Notes under the pieces: generated by a model | Told to the model about the DNA's origin: nothing | Database searches by the model: none | Seen by the model: the letters and a program-made list of their open reading frames with translations, nothing else | In this document: positions 1 to 10,657 of the stretch, piece after piece | Layout of the letters: each line of letters starts with the position of its first letter | How positions within the stretch are numbered: the stretch's first letter is position 1 | Origin: Timema cristinae | Taxonomy: Eukaryota > Arthropoda > Insecta > Phasmatodea > Timematidae | Direction: 5' to 3' | Length of the DNA: 64,000 nucleotides | Assembly: GCA_039000515.1 (NCBI GenBank) | Contig: JBCFYV010011164.1 | Span: 47,278,493-47,342,492, forward strand | Translations under genes and position numbers: made by a program

Positions 1-256
1 ATTCACTTGTAATTGTGATTTGGTGGGGATGCATATTATTTATTGGCAATATTAATAAAAACAAATAGTCTGGTAGGTTGTTTTTAAATTTTATGATAGA
101 ACTGTATAGTATCGATATGGGTTGGGGGCCTAAGAACTACTAGTCGAGCGCCTGAAGAAATAATCCAACGCTGAGGATACTAAAACTGCTAATGGTTTGA
201 ATCCACCAAAATAGTTATATAGTTAAAATAGTTACATTTTGTAGTTGCTGGCCTAG

Positions 257-472
257 GGATGCCTGATTTACTTGTGTCCTTGACTAATGCCGGACAGATC
301 AACACATTCACAAGAGATCTGGCATCCTCCTGCGGACGAAGGTCGTTTGTGTTGTTCAACGTCTTCCTCACACACGTCATTATCTTAGTTCAGTTCAGTA
401 CGACACGGTACAACCTGCCATCAACCCACGCTGAGGCCAGCCAGCTCCTAAATTCTGTGTATTCGGGTCTAG
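257..472 (+). CDS. possible internal exon of an unidentified membrane protein
   Basis: An open stretch is bounded by an acceptor-like CTAG at 253-256 and a strong donor (GTAAGT at 473-478). It codes for about 71 residues with no stop. The middle is hydrophobic (roughly VLFNVFLTHVIILVQF), which could be a membrane helix, and the end reads NSVYSGLG. The length fits one internal exon that starts with two bases of a codon and ends with one. The final YSGLG faintly resembles helix regions of MFS-like transporters, but I cannot name the family. The neighbouring exons would lie outside the window or far away, and no partner exon is visible in the next 12 kb on this strand. An overlapping minus-strand reading frame (189-380) is less convincing because it lacks splice sites. 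It could also be a chance ORF or a fragment of a repeat. Confidence 0.35.
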
Positions 473-737
473 GTAAGTATTGTACTGTTGTTGTACTGTT
501 TTAGTTCCCATTTGGTTCGACAAATAACCAACTGTTTAAGTGTTCAAATGACTTAAAATAGTGTAGGCACGAGAATATTAACAACATATTTTTAGTGTTA
601 GTTTTAACGGTGTCATGCTCAACTAATATTTTGTCGTCATGGAGTGTAGCGAGTATTATATCAGGTTCCAAAGATCACAAGATGTTCACTCAGTTTTTAA
701 TGATAATTCAGATTCATAATTATTTTTGTTATATATA

Positions 738-1028
738 GGTGACCTGGCGGTCTAGGGTAAGGTGTCGGACTTCAGTGCTGGGTCCGGGGTTCAATCCTCG
801 GTCCCGGCACAGATTTATCTGATTACCAAACCCTTCCTTCACCTCTGATTGACAAGACATCTTGTGAATGTAGGGAATGCCAGGCCTCCACCGTGGTTCG
901 GATTCCACGTTAAACTGTAGGTCCTCCATTTCATCTCACAATCACCCTATCATTACACATTAGCATAAGTGCGTATAACCCGAACGGGTAGTGAGACGCG
1001 GTGCTAATAATAATAATAATAATAATAA

Positions 1029-1063
<35 letters not shown>

Positions 1064-1071
1064 TAATAAAA
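738..1071 (+). repeat. SINE family A, full length with TAA tail
   Basis: The tRNA-like head has an A-box-like GGTCTAGGGTAAGG and a B box GGTTCAATCC near 790-800. The body runs through CCAGGCCTCCACCGTGG and ends in the tail TATAACCCGAACGGGTAG, then a (TAA)n microsatellite to about 1071. The same layout recurs at 23284, 24623 and 31597 (reversed), which defines it as a family. It is a retroposed copy and not a tRNA gene. Confidence 0.85.
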
Positions 1072-1319
1072 TATAATATATTATTCATTATATAATATAA
1101 AATTATTATCAAACATCTCTCTAAAACATAACTAATCCACGAAGTGTTTAGTTTGTGGATTTTGTTTAATATAGTCAAAATTGTGTTTTTTTATTTTCCT
1201 TGTGCTTCGATTGATTCAAAGGTTAGAATGTAAATACAACTAATAAAATAAAGGCGAGGATTGAAATATAACTAATAAAAAAAGTGATAGTTGGAAATAT
1301 ACTTGAGGAATAAATGTAT

Positions 1320-1360
1320 TGTTGTATTATAACTAGTCACGTGTGTGTGTGTATATTATA

Positions 1361-1391
<31 letters not shown>

Positions 1392-1500
1392 ATCATAATA
1401 GTGCATTGTTATGTTTTTCTGGTATGTATATATATATATATATATATATAATCATAATAGTGCATTGTTATGTTTTTCTGGTATGTTTTTAGTGCTGTAG
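1320..1500. repeat. AT microsatellite with a ~62-bp tandem duplication
   Basis: A (GT)n/(TA)n run at 1342-1390 is followed by AATCATAATAGTGCATTG and a T-rich piece ending in CTGGTATGT. The whole block (TA run plus about 40 unique bases) is repeated once, ending near 1488. This looks like a recent local duplication mediated by the TA runs. Confidence 0.8.
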
Positions 1501-1664
1501 AAAGTTTTATAATAAAGGATTCTTAATTATAACTCATGTAAATATTGTCTGTACTCTCCGAACTATATGAATAGATCGGCACACGGTTTATGTAAAATAC
1601 CCATTAGTAAAGACAAAACAGTCACAGTCCCTCGTCCGTTGAATAATTATAGCTAAAATCTACC

Positions 1665-1915
1665 TTTGTGGGCACGCTGACTAAATTTTTGGTTCATGTC
1701 TAAATTCCCGATAGTGCAGCAGTCAGTGTTTGAATCCCTGCTAGGTGCAACAAACTTAGAGTGTTTTTTTTTTAAAAGTTTTATTAACATCCCTACTAAT
1801 GTGGAACATTTCCTCTAAACTCTACATTTATCATAAACTAACTCAATAGTGTAATTAAAAATGGGCATAGCTTTAACGGGTAGTAATATGCAGTGAAAAT
1901 AATAATAATAATGTT
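1665..1915 (+). repeat. degenerate SINE family B copy
   Basis: A decayed tRNA-like B box (GTTTGAATCCCTGC near 1729-1742) is followed by a C/T-rich body with the TTCCTCTAAACTCTACATT region. It ends in the shared SINE tail, now AACGGGTAGTAATATGCAG, and a short (AAT)n near 1900. It is older and more diverged than the copy at 63006. Confidence 0.55.
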
Positions 1916-2049
1916 CAAGTGAACTCGTAATTTCCCCATTTAATCCGCCCTGCCACTAGTATGGCGTGTGTATTGGTAAATATTGATAGTCTAGCTAGAG
2001 CTAGTTTCTAAATCAACGGATGAATTAACCCTATTTTTAGTGAATTTTG

Positions 2050-2290
2050 TGCACCACCGCTTACTTCCCGTTCTGTGTATTCACATATCCACATTAATGG
2101 AGTAGAGAGGAAGAAGGTTGAATTTAGAGGACGTACTCGCTCTTTCTGGGAAGAAGAGTGATAAGATATTTAGTAAAGAATTATTCTCTATAAATACGAC
2201 CGAAATTCGAACCTTGACCTCCCCATCACCAGAAATATGGTCTGTTGAGAGAGTGATGCTTTATACCAGTGGTATTGAACCTTTTCCTGT
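2050..2290 (-). repeat. degenerate SINE family B copy, reversed
   Basis: On the minus strand, a B-box-like GGTTCGAATTTCGG (reverse of 2200-2213) is followed by a C/T-rich body and a weak tail (reverse of CTTACTTCCCGTTCTG near 2060). A 76-codon open frame across it, starting at 2118, is a by-product of this repeat. Confidence 0.5.
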
Positions 2291-2501
2291 TCTCACACCC
2301 CCAGATATAGTTTATCTTCTTCTTTGTACCACAAATTTGATTGTGTGAAGTCCAAGTTGTACGTTCTCATAATCTACATCTTGGAAAGAAAGATATAGAT
2401 ACAATTATTTTTTATTGCTGTATGTTCTTTCATTATGATCTCATGTGGCTAACCCTAAATGTGGCCTTGATTATTCCGTGTTTATTATGAAATAATGTAA
2501 A

Positions 2502-3995
2502 TAGTCAACTCTGGTTTTAGTGAATCCGGTCGTAGTCAACATTCGGCTATAGTGAACCTAATTCATTGGTCCCAACCCACGTGCATTTCGATGTGTGTTA
2601 AAAAATTCGTTTATAATGAAACTTCAAATTCTGTTTTAGTGAACGGAAAAATGGAAAGTTTCGATAAGAAATATCATTCTAACATAATTATACTTTAAAA
2701 CATAACTTGTTGGTTGTTTAAACTTGAAGATACCGATTATCTACCCGAGTTCTTGTTTAGGTAGCACAAAGCTTGACTGAAAGTACGGAATGTGTAGGGA
2801 GATGGGGGAGGGTTGAGCTTAAACGGTCACTGTACTCATTGATCTGACTAAAGTTTTGATAACTTTGTCTGAGACAAGTAAAGAAAGAGAGTCTCTCGAG
2901 TTGTATTAATACGACAGGAGTAACTGGACAGTGAATGACAAATACGCGACTAAACAAACCACTACGTACTGTACATATAAAATACATAACAAATATTTGA
3001 CGAAATTATTATTTTCTTTAGTTTGGCTGATTTCCATCCCACTTTAGCCAAGTTTTAGACTGGAAAATGACTATATCTTATTTATAGTCATATTGGGTGT
3101 GTTTAAAATAAACTGTGGTTAAGCTCTCGTCATTTATTTTTGTGTGATTTAGAATTTTTTGTTATGCTAGATCAAGCATTTCTTCAGTCTCTTGATAGTT
3201 CCTTTTATTCATTCATCCCCAGACAGCATAGAAAGCATGAATAGTTCTTGAAACAAGCTCAGAAAGTCAAATGTACAAGATTGTTTTAAGATCAACAAGG
3301 TATTTGAGGGTATTCTAAAACTATACAATATATTATAAAACAGGGTGCAAAGTTACCTTTGTCGTGAAGGTAGCCTAGGGCCTCTTGTATCCTCTCCTTC
3401 ACCTCTGAGCATCGTTCGGGACTCCACAAACGTGATCACTCGAAGGGCCCTAGCCACTTTATTCAAACCTAACTTTACCCTAACCTAATGGGATAAAACC
3501 TTCTGGCCACTAAGAGTTTGAGGGTGGAGAATACCCTGCCATCCTCCTGAGTGGTGAGTGGTAAGTTTTGTCGGTGGTACGTTAGGTCTGGATATTATGA
3601 ATGACAGTTTGTGGCCCTTTAGCAATTGTTTTCACTAATCCTTTTCTTCAAGAGGGTATATAAAATTAAAAAATTAGATTTTTCTACTAGGTGTAGTTTT
3701 TTTGAATGCATGGATCGTGTGGAATCAAGTGTGGAAAAAGGACAAAAACTCTAGAGAATGATCTGGAAAAAGTGTTAATCAAAACAGTATGCAATAAACA
3801 GCAACATCCAATCGATTTTTTAAATATATTTATTTAATAAATTTCAATAAAAAGCGATTGTATTTGAACTCTTATTTTGTTTGTAACTTGCACACTACTT
3901 TCAGGTTTTTTTTTAAATATTGTTTTAGTGAACTTCGGAGATAGTAAACAAAATATATTAGTCCATAGAGATCCATTGTAACTCTAGTTGACTGT
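2502..3995. mobile_element. pogo/Tigger-like (Tc1-mariner superfamily) remnant
   Basis: The left end reads AGTCAACTCTGGTTTTAGTG with a nearby GGCTATAGTGAACC and TTGGTCCCAACC. The right end (3920-3995) has GTTTTAGTGAACTTCGG and finishes CTAGTTGACTGTA. Inverted AGTCAACT termini with adjacent TA are typical of pogo/Tigger elements, whose ends carry the same 'tagtgaac' and 'ttggtccca' words. No transposase frame survives in the 1.5 kb between. It is either a non-autonomous member or an internally deleted copy. Confidence 0.6.
3340..3660. repeat. unclassified GC-richer repeat-like segment inside the pogo-like remnant
   Basis: This stretch is clearly richer in C and G than its surroundings, with CTCTCCTTCACCTCTGAGC and GGCCACTAAGAGTTTGAGG. 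It carries no reading frame. It may be a separate insertion within the pogo-like element, because the flanks are AT-rich. I cannot assign a family. Confidence 0.3.
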
Positions 3996-4007
3996 ATATT
4001 TACCTGT

Positions 4008-4135
4008 TTCGTGGTCGCGTGGTCTAAGCCCTTCCTCTAAATTCAGACTTTCTCATCCTTGACTGCGTTATCAATACATAAGCGTATAACCTGAACAGGT
4101 AGTAAGAAGCGGGGATAAATAAAATAAAAAATACA
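4008..4135 (+). repeat. short 5'-deleted SINE copy with the shared tail
   Basis: It has a GTGGTCTAAGCCCTTCCTC start and the common tail CGTATAACCTGAACAGGTAG at 4084-4103, followed by an A-rich AAATAAAATAAAAA run. The head and tail are kept but most of the body is missing. Confidence 0.5.
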
Positions 4136-5754
4136 TATTTTTAAATTGTACGTACCCTCTAAAATGTCTTCGCATTCCACCAGAAGTATGCGTACTTAAG
4201 GTTGAATACCAATGCCTTAGACTATAAAACACTGATGCAGTATCTTTCGAAGTATTTGTACTCTAAATTTCTCAAAGTTTAACCTGTTAGTGTTATTAGT
4301 TATAATACCAACAGCATCTAAGGCTGTGTTAGCTTTCATAGTATTTTCAAAATTGTTATCTTGAGTTGAGTTATTTAAAATTTTTACTTTCTCTAGACAT
4401 CCTCGGAGAGAAAGTAGCTCATTGTGATCGTCAAAAAAATCAAACTTGAGATTTTGATAAATATCGACGTTTCACGACCCCTGAAAACAAAAAAGTAGTT
4501 TTCGCAATGCCCTCCGTCTGTCTGTCTGTACCTCGGTCTAGAGCCGAAACTATTTTACCGATTGAACTAAAAAAGGTATCTGGGATTTTCATAAGGTCCC
4601 CCAAGGGGTTTTTGGAATTAGATATATAACTATAAAATTAAGGGTAGTTTACTGAAGTGTGAAAAGAGAAAAATTCGATTTTACCAAAATCCGCTCTAAC
4701 GATTTTGTTTAAATTTTATATATAGACACTGTTTATCTTTATAAACAAGATGGTGACTCTCATTTTCTTATGAAAATGAGTTTAATAGTACTTTACTTAT
4801 GGGAAATTTTCCAATGTTCATAGTTTCTCCTCAACTATTTGAGATACGCACTAACTTATTATTGTAAAATTGTAGTACTATTAAAATAAAAAGTTTTTAT
4901 TTGAAGTGTAAATTTATAAAACCAATAGTTTCTGAACTATAAACAAATACATATACTTTTTAATTCAGCTTTTTGAAAATTAAATTGATTCTCATGGCCT
5001 TCGGCGAACAAAGATGTTTCTCTTTTCTCAATTTTTCTGTAACAGTGTTCTTAGTTCATAACACCATTATAGTAATTAACCACGGGCGTCGTTAGCGGTG
5101 ATGCAGAGGGTAACCCCCACCCCCCTTCTCCCCAGCCAATAATCTGGTCAAATAGGCAACGTTGAATAGAGTATTGAATTTTGGAAAGGCTGGTTCTCAC
5201 AGTGGGGATGTAAATAAGTCAATTTCAATGTTTAAAATGCTAGTACAACATATTTTATTAATAATATAGTATATATTTTGGAATTTCTTAGCTATCAATG
5301 ATTTACACTTTACTTTCTAAGTGCAGATAAATCATTGGACAAGACCAACCACTTGTAATTTATATTTGTCTTGGAAATCTTTCTCTTTTCTTCCTAAACC
5401 CTCCGTTTTCCTAGAAGAAACTATACCAATTTATTTCTTCTCAATATTTTCAGTGACAGTGCGTAGACTAAAAATCTACTTAAGATCAAGTATGACACAA
5501 AAACGACTAAATCACGTTCACTTTGTCATCTGCACAAATACATATTGGATAGCATCGATATAAAAGAAACAGTGAGGTGTTTTATTCAGAAAATACTAAA
5601 AAGTATATCCATGTTTGGATCATTGTATTAGAGATTCAGGTAGTTTATCTATATGACAGATACAATGGCTAAATAAGTTGTATCGAATGTTTGTTATTCA
5701 GTTGGTAAAAAATTATTATTTTCTCTTTGATGTGAAGGAAAAATTGGTTATTTC
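4136..5754. other. gene-free AT-rich intergenic stretch
   Basis: I see no gene. The piece 4490-4640 (TCTGTCTGTCTGTACCTCGG followed by CCCCCAAGGGGTTTTTGG) resembles fragments of dispersed insect repeats. At 5085-5150 there is a C-rich patch that may be the end of a DNA transposon. A small frame at 5321-5563 has no other coding features. Confidence 0.4.
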
Positions 5755-6025
5755 CAGGGCCGTAACAGGGAAAGGAAGTTTCAAAATTATGAATAGTTTT
5801 TTTTTCCCTCGTCAATATCTAGGCGTGTAGATTATTGGAGTCTATTGAATTTTCTAATAGCTACAAGCTTAAATGTATTAGAACACTTAAAATGCTTCAT
5901 AAAATATTTAACGTTAAAAACATTGATAACGCAATTTGGGGACATCACCATGAGCCACTTCAAGTATCCTCCACCCCCCCTTTACCTCTCACCCCTTCCA
6001 CCCCAAAAAACTGGCTACGGACTTG
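5755..6025. mobile_element. non-autonomous hAT-like MITE
   Basis: The left end CAGGGCCGTAACAGG and the right end CTGGCTACGGACTTG are imperfect inverted repeats. They resemble the ends of the MITE at 58477-58888. The flanking 8-mers GTTATTTC (5747-5754) and GTTAAATC (6026-6033) match at 6 of 8 bases, as expected for an aged hAT target duplication. The C-rich sub-terminal block near the right end (5970-6010) is also shared in character with that element. Confidence 0.55.
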
Positions 6026-6656
6026 GTTAAATCCGTCCCCCCGAATAAATAAGAGCAGCGACGCCATGTAAGTAACAGTGTATATTATATTCATTTGTGA
6101 TTTTGGTTAATGCTTACAACAATGTGTTGACCTATTATTTTGTTTCACAAATCTTACAAGTTCTTAGTAAATGTTTATTTTAAGATAAAGGAGAGAAAGA
6201 ACCTGTGTGGTGCACCATACATTTTTTTTCTGTGATAGATTTGTCAGTTCTACGTTCTTCTGCCCGTTAATACTATCCAAAATGTGTACTTACTCATCCA
6301 GCACACAGGGCGAGAAGGATTAGAAATGTACACTATTCAGCAGAAGATGGAATAGAAACCCTCTGTGGAATTAAAATAGTGCCGTCAACCGGGATTGAAG
6401 ACCTGAACTTTCAGACCAGAAAATTATAGAACTAGCTTTGAACCAATTAAGGTTGTTTAACTAATGATCAAAAAAGTTACCTAAATATTTATTTGAATAT
6501 TTAATTAAGAATTGTAGCATTGGGCCACAAGAAATAAAATTGAAATAAGTCTTCTTTCCAAGAATAAGTAATCTTACTGTAACTTGCAGTATTAAAATTT
6601 ACAACAAAACAGAACAAATATTATCATCGTGGGCTGGTTTTGGGTTCTTCGCTACT

Positions 6657-8270
6657 CTAGTTCTTGAGTCGTCTGCTGATCTGTGCGATCCCAACCAGGT
6701 TGTCACATGAAGCTCGGATTCCCAGGTTGAGACCAGGGCCGTGAAGTTTGATGAATAATAAAGATGAGATGTGATGAAATAATAGGTTGGTTCTTGTTGA
6801 AGTAATTAGTATATTCATAAGACTAAAGCCTCTCTCACATTCTGTTGAACTGCAAGTTATTATTTCTGAACAGTTCACCAGCTCTTTATAGGCATCAGGC
6901 AAACGTCTACTCTTGTCCAGGTAGTTTCTAAGTCCATTTATTGATTTACTTGAACTTATTTGAACTCGTTTACAAAGCCGTTCTACTTCTGTTTCTCCAT
7001 GCTTAACTGGAATATTTGTTGGCCAGTCAACAGATTAAAGTACTTTTAAGTCTTCCAAAAGCAGCTGTTACTCTTCTTCTGATGAAGATAAATTTACTGA
7101 AAACAACTGAGATTTGAGATTATTTACCACACATGAAAGCGATTGTTGTTGCTTATTATTGATTACCATTCTTCTATTGTCAATTAAAGTTAATGAATTA
7201 AACTCACCCTCTTCTATTGCTATTTTACTCTCTAAGACTATAGTACCAGGGGTTTTCCCAAGCATTACACTAGTCCCGCCACTTGTAAAATACACTAGAT
7301 TTTGCTTAAGATATTCATGGTCAAAACCACGCTTATCAAGGCATTTGACAACATCGTTATAGATTGTTTCAGCTTTTTGATTTTCAAGTTCAACCAAATC
7401 TAAAAATAAATGGTTTGGTAAACGTTCCTTACGGATTTCACAACTTAAATAAAGAACTAGTACAGATTTTGAACTTAGGCTAATAGATTTATCGATAATA
7501 ACAGAAATTTTCCCCATATTTCATTGATTAAAAAGAAATATATTGATTTCATGTCTTTAGAAACACACTCTATGATCTCAGTTGCACTAAACCTATAATG
7601 AAGACCGATTATAAGATCCACCCCATTTAGTTTTTGAATGTCTAGCAAACCAGAATGGTCGAAGTAAAGTCGGTCAGTTTTCGCTAGATAATATTCCGAT
7701 CTAAAAACAGCCTTAGTTGATTCCTTATAGATGTATTCATAGTATCACATACCCCTCCATGGATTGTTTTTTCGATACATCTAAGATATTCTGGGTCATT
7801 ACATGAGCACTTGAAATCTTGTACAGAAGTTTTCTTTTTCTTAATGATTCAAGGTGATACGATTTATTTGAACCATAAAAAGTAACCTGGTAAGAAAGCC
7901 ATTCAGTAGACAAATACGTTCTTTTTTAAAGCTCCAGAACTAGACCCTTCCAAACAAGGCTCACATCATAATTCACCGTTTCTGCAGTCGATCCAAGGAA
8001 ATTATTCTTTTTCCCGCTCCCACAAATCAGCTATAACGTCCATATCTTGGCCACTAGCCTTGTGTTTTAGCTAACTTTCAATACTTTTCTGACTCTTCAT
8101 TTTTATCGGTGTCCACAACAACGTCAACACTTTCATTAACATTAGTATCCCTTGATGCACTTGGTACCGATATAAAATGTCCATCTGGTTTGCTAGAGGG
8201 TCCTCTTGACGCCTCGAGTCTTTCTTTATCCAAACAGATCACCAAAAGAATGAGGTTAATGTTTTATGTT
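6657..8270 (-). pseudogene. decayed hAT transposase of KIAA1586-like type
   Basis: Read on the minus strand from about 7740 downwards, the frames give a transposase core: RSEYYLAKTDRLYFDHSGLL, then LNGVDLIIGLHYRFSATEII, then KISVIIDKSISLSSKSVLVL (around 7500). Near 6900-6700 follows the C-terminal dimerisation region CERGFSLMNILITSTRTNLL ... GPGLNLG. This order (catalytic core, then the RGFS-MN-R..L block) matches hAT-derived KIAA1586-like proteins. In-frame stops (for example near 7038 and 7068) and frame changes make it a pseudogene. I could not find both terminal repeats. The right end may be near 9806, where ...CGCTCCACCCCTG reads like a hAT terminus, which would put the 8463-9470 minisatellite inside the element. 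Confidence 0.7.
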
Positions 8271-8462
8271 TGTTTTTAATGGCTTCCATTATTATAGTTA
8301 AACGTTTTAATCTTAGATATGGGCAAACACATTTGAAAACACCTAAAAACCTTATTTTGAAAGAAACTCGTAATAACTTGACGAAAGAATAAAACACCAA
8401 TCAAGATTAGCGCGCACGCTGTTGATTTGATTATGACCGGACCGGAGTGACTCACTCTCACT

Positions 8463-9470
8463 CTAGAAGCATCAGCCTGACACTGGCACAGTTATGGTGG
8501 AAGGGTTGAGTGAGGGTGCCTTACCGCCACTACCTCCCTTTCAAGACACACCAACACTGGCACAGGGGTTGAGGGCACCTTACCACCACACCACTCCCTC
8601 CCTGTCAAGACACACCAGCCTGGCACTGGCACAGGGGCGGTGGAAGGGTTGAGGGCACCTTACCGCCACACCACTCCCTCCCTCTCAAGACACACCAGCC
8701 TGGCACTAGCACAGGGGTGGTGGAGGGGTTGAGGGTGTCTTACAACCCCACCACTCCCTCCCTCTCAAGACACACCAGCCTGGCACTAGCACAGGGGTGG
8801 TGGAGGGGTTGAGGGTGTCTTACAACCCACCACTCCCTCCCTCTCAAGACACACCAGCCTGGCACTAGCACAGGGGCGGTGGAAGGGTTGAGGGCACCTT
8901 ACCGCCACACCACTCCCTCCCTCTCAAGACACACCAGCCTGGCACTGGCACAGGGGCGGTGGAAGGGTTGAGGGCACCTTACCGCCACACCACTCCCTCC
9001 CTCTCAAGACACACCAGCCTGGCACTGGCACAGGGGCGGTGGAAGGGTTGAGGGCACCTTACCGCCACACCACTCCCTCCCTCTCAAGACACACCAGCCT
9101 GGCACTAGCACAGGGGTGGTGGAGGGGTTGAGGGTGTCTTACAACCCCACCACTCCCTCCCTCTCAAGACACACCAGCCTGGCACTGGCACAGGGGCGGT
9201 GGAAGGGTTGAGGGCACCTTACCGCCACACCACTCCTCCCTCTCAAGACACACCAGCCTGGCACTAGCACAGGGGCGGTGGAAGGGTTGAGGGCACCTTA
9301 CCGCCACACCACTCCCTCCCTGTCAAGACACACCAGCCTGGCACTGGCACAGGGGCGGTGGAAGGGTTGAGGGCACCTTACCGCCACACCACTCCCTCCC
9401 TCTCAAGACACACCAGCCTGGCACTGGCACAGGGGCATTGGAGGGGTTTAGGGTGCTTTACCACCACGCC
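8463..9470. repeat. GC-rich minisatellite, ~78-80 bp unit, about 12-13 copies
   Basis: The unit contains CAAGACACACCAGCCTGGCA, then a CACAGGGG..GGTGGAAGGGTTGAGG block, then ACCTTACCGCCACACCACTC. Two sub-types alternate, one with GAGGGCACCTTACCGCC and one with GAGGGTGTCTTACAACC. Some units differ only by one base in a C-run (CTCCCTCC against CTCCTCC). It lies next to the KIAA1586-like hAT pseudogene. Confidence 0.95.
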
Positions 9471-9721
9471 ACTCACTCTCATTGTCAAAACAAAACCAAA
9501 CGTTCCGCTAGGTGTCTCATAAAAATATTTAGGCCTACTTTAGTTACAACTAAAACTTATTTATACTGTAAATTGTTTGTTTTTACTCTAATAGTACGGT
9601 ATCATTATAATAATCAACTAAGGAAGTGATCAAAAAATATTTGTGATTGTGAGCATAAAACCAAAGTTTAATTACTGATATTGCTAAATAAGAACAGTAT
9701 TAATTTTGCGAACAAAACAGA

Positions 9722-9810
9722 TTTTTTTTCAAACAAGTGTGGGAGCGCCGCTCCACTGTCAAAAGCAATGTGGGAGCGCCGCTACCACCCATTCCCGCTC
9801 CACCCCTGAA
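9722..9810. repeat. duplicated GTGGGAGCGCCGCT block ending in a hAT-like terminus
   Basis: GTGGGAGCGCCGCT occurs twice (near 9739 and 9770), and the block ends CCCGCTCCACCCCTG. That ending looks like the 3' terminus of a hAT element. The matching left end was not found. Confidence 0.4.
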
Positions 9811-10413
9811 TATGATTAGATTTTTGAAGAACCCATCAAAGTCGGCATGACCTTGTGGTTTAGGCTTGAAGTTCTTTAAAACTCTAGAATCTTATTTATC
9901 GTACCCCGGACTCCCGGAGAGCTACCCTAAACAATTTATACTCAGACCCAAGACCAACAAATTAATATATTTACCTAGCCTTAACATGACGGCTGGATTT
10001 ATGTAAAACAAATTTAAACTACTAATTCACGAAGAAAAAGCGCCAACAATGACATTAAAGTGGTTCTGCAGTTCTCTGTCATCTAGTAGATGGTTTAAAA
10101 ACTATTAGCAGCTTTCAAACTGTCATCCTTGAGTTTACAAGCACAATTTTTTCCTTATCTGTGGGTCTAAGAATAGTTATAGAAATAAGATCCTGATGTT
10201 TGTGCATGAAATTCTTTAACATTAAAATATTTTTTATCGTACCAGTGAGAGCTACCCTAAACGATTTGACTTTAGAACAGTTTTAAAAATGGTTTCTAGA
10301 TCAATATTATTCCTCAAGTATGATAGGATACAAAGTCAAAGATATGTCTTCTTGCATAGTTTTGAAATGTGTGAACCGACATTATTTTTAATAGAGAGAA
10401 ATTATACTTTGAG
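9811..10413. other. gene-free stretch with an internal duplication
   Basis: Two related pieces (about 9836-9950 and 10165-10270) both carry TTTATCGTACC followed by GAGAGCTACCCTAAAC. This suggests an old repeat present as two diverged copies. There is no coding signal. Confidence 0.45.
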
Positions 10414-10657
10414 CAGTGACGACTCGTCCTAAAGGGCACAAGAGCAAGTGCCCTCCTACCCAAACGCCACGTTATACATACAAACAATATTATAAGTACA
10501 CTAATATTATATAAGTTATATGAACAAGGGATATATTACAATTATAATAAGCTTACATTACAAAATATAAATAACAGTTAAGTTTTCATTATTACCATTA
10601 TTTTTTATTTTCAATTTTCTATTCTCTAAAGAATTTTTTTTTCGCGAGCCGCCACTG
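10414..10657. mobile_element. short non-autonomous hAT MITE, CAGTGGCGGCTCGT family
   Basis: The left end is CAGTGACGACTCGTCC and the right end GCGAGCCGCCACTG. The ends match those of the MITE at 27918-28949 and the transposase copy at 31709-34483. The interior is AT-rich and non-coding. The flanking 8-mers (ACTTTGAG and AATTGATT) no longer match, so the copy is old or its edge has been rearranged. Confidence 0.75.

Noticed and set aside
770..810. A/B box pairs considered as tRNA genes (also at 23320, 24660, 63080)
   Set aside because: No paired acceptor stem or proper anticodon arm. The same sequence recurs with SINE bodies and TAA tails, so these are SINE heads.
8463..9470. Regular repeats considered as a CRISPR-like array
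   Set aside because: The units are contiguous with no unique spacers and the sequence is eukaryotic. It is a minisatellite.
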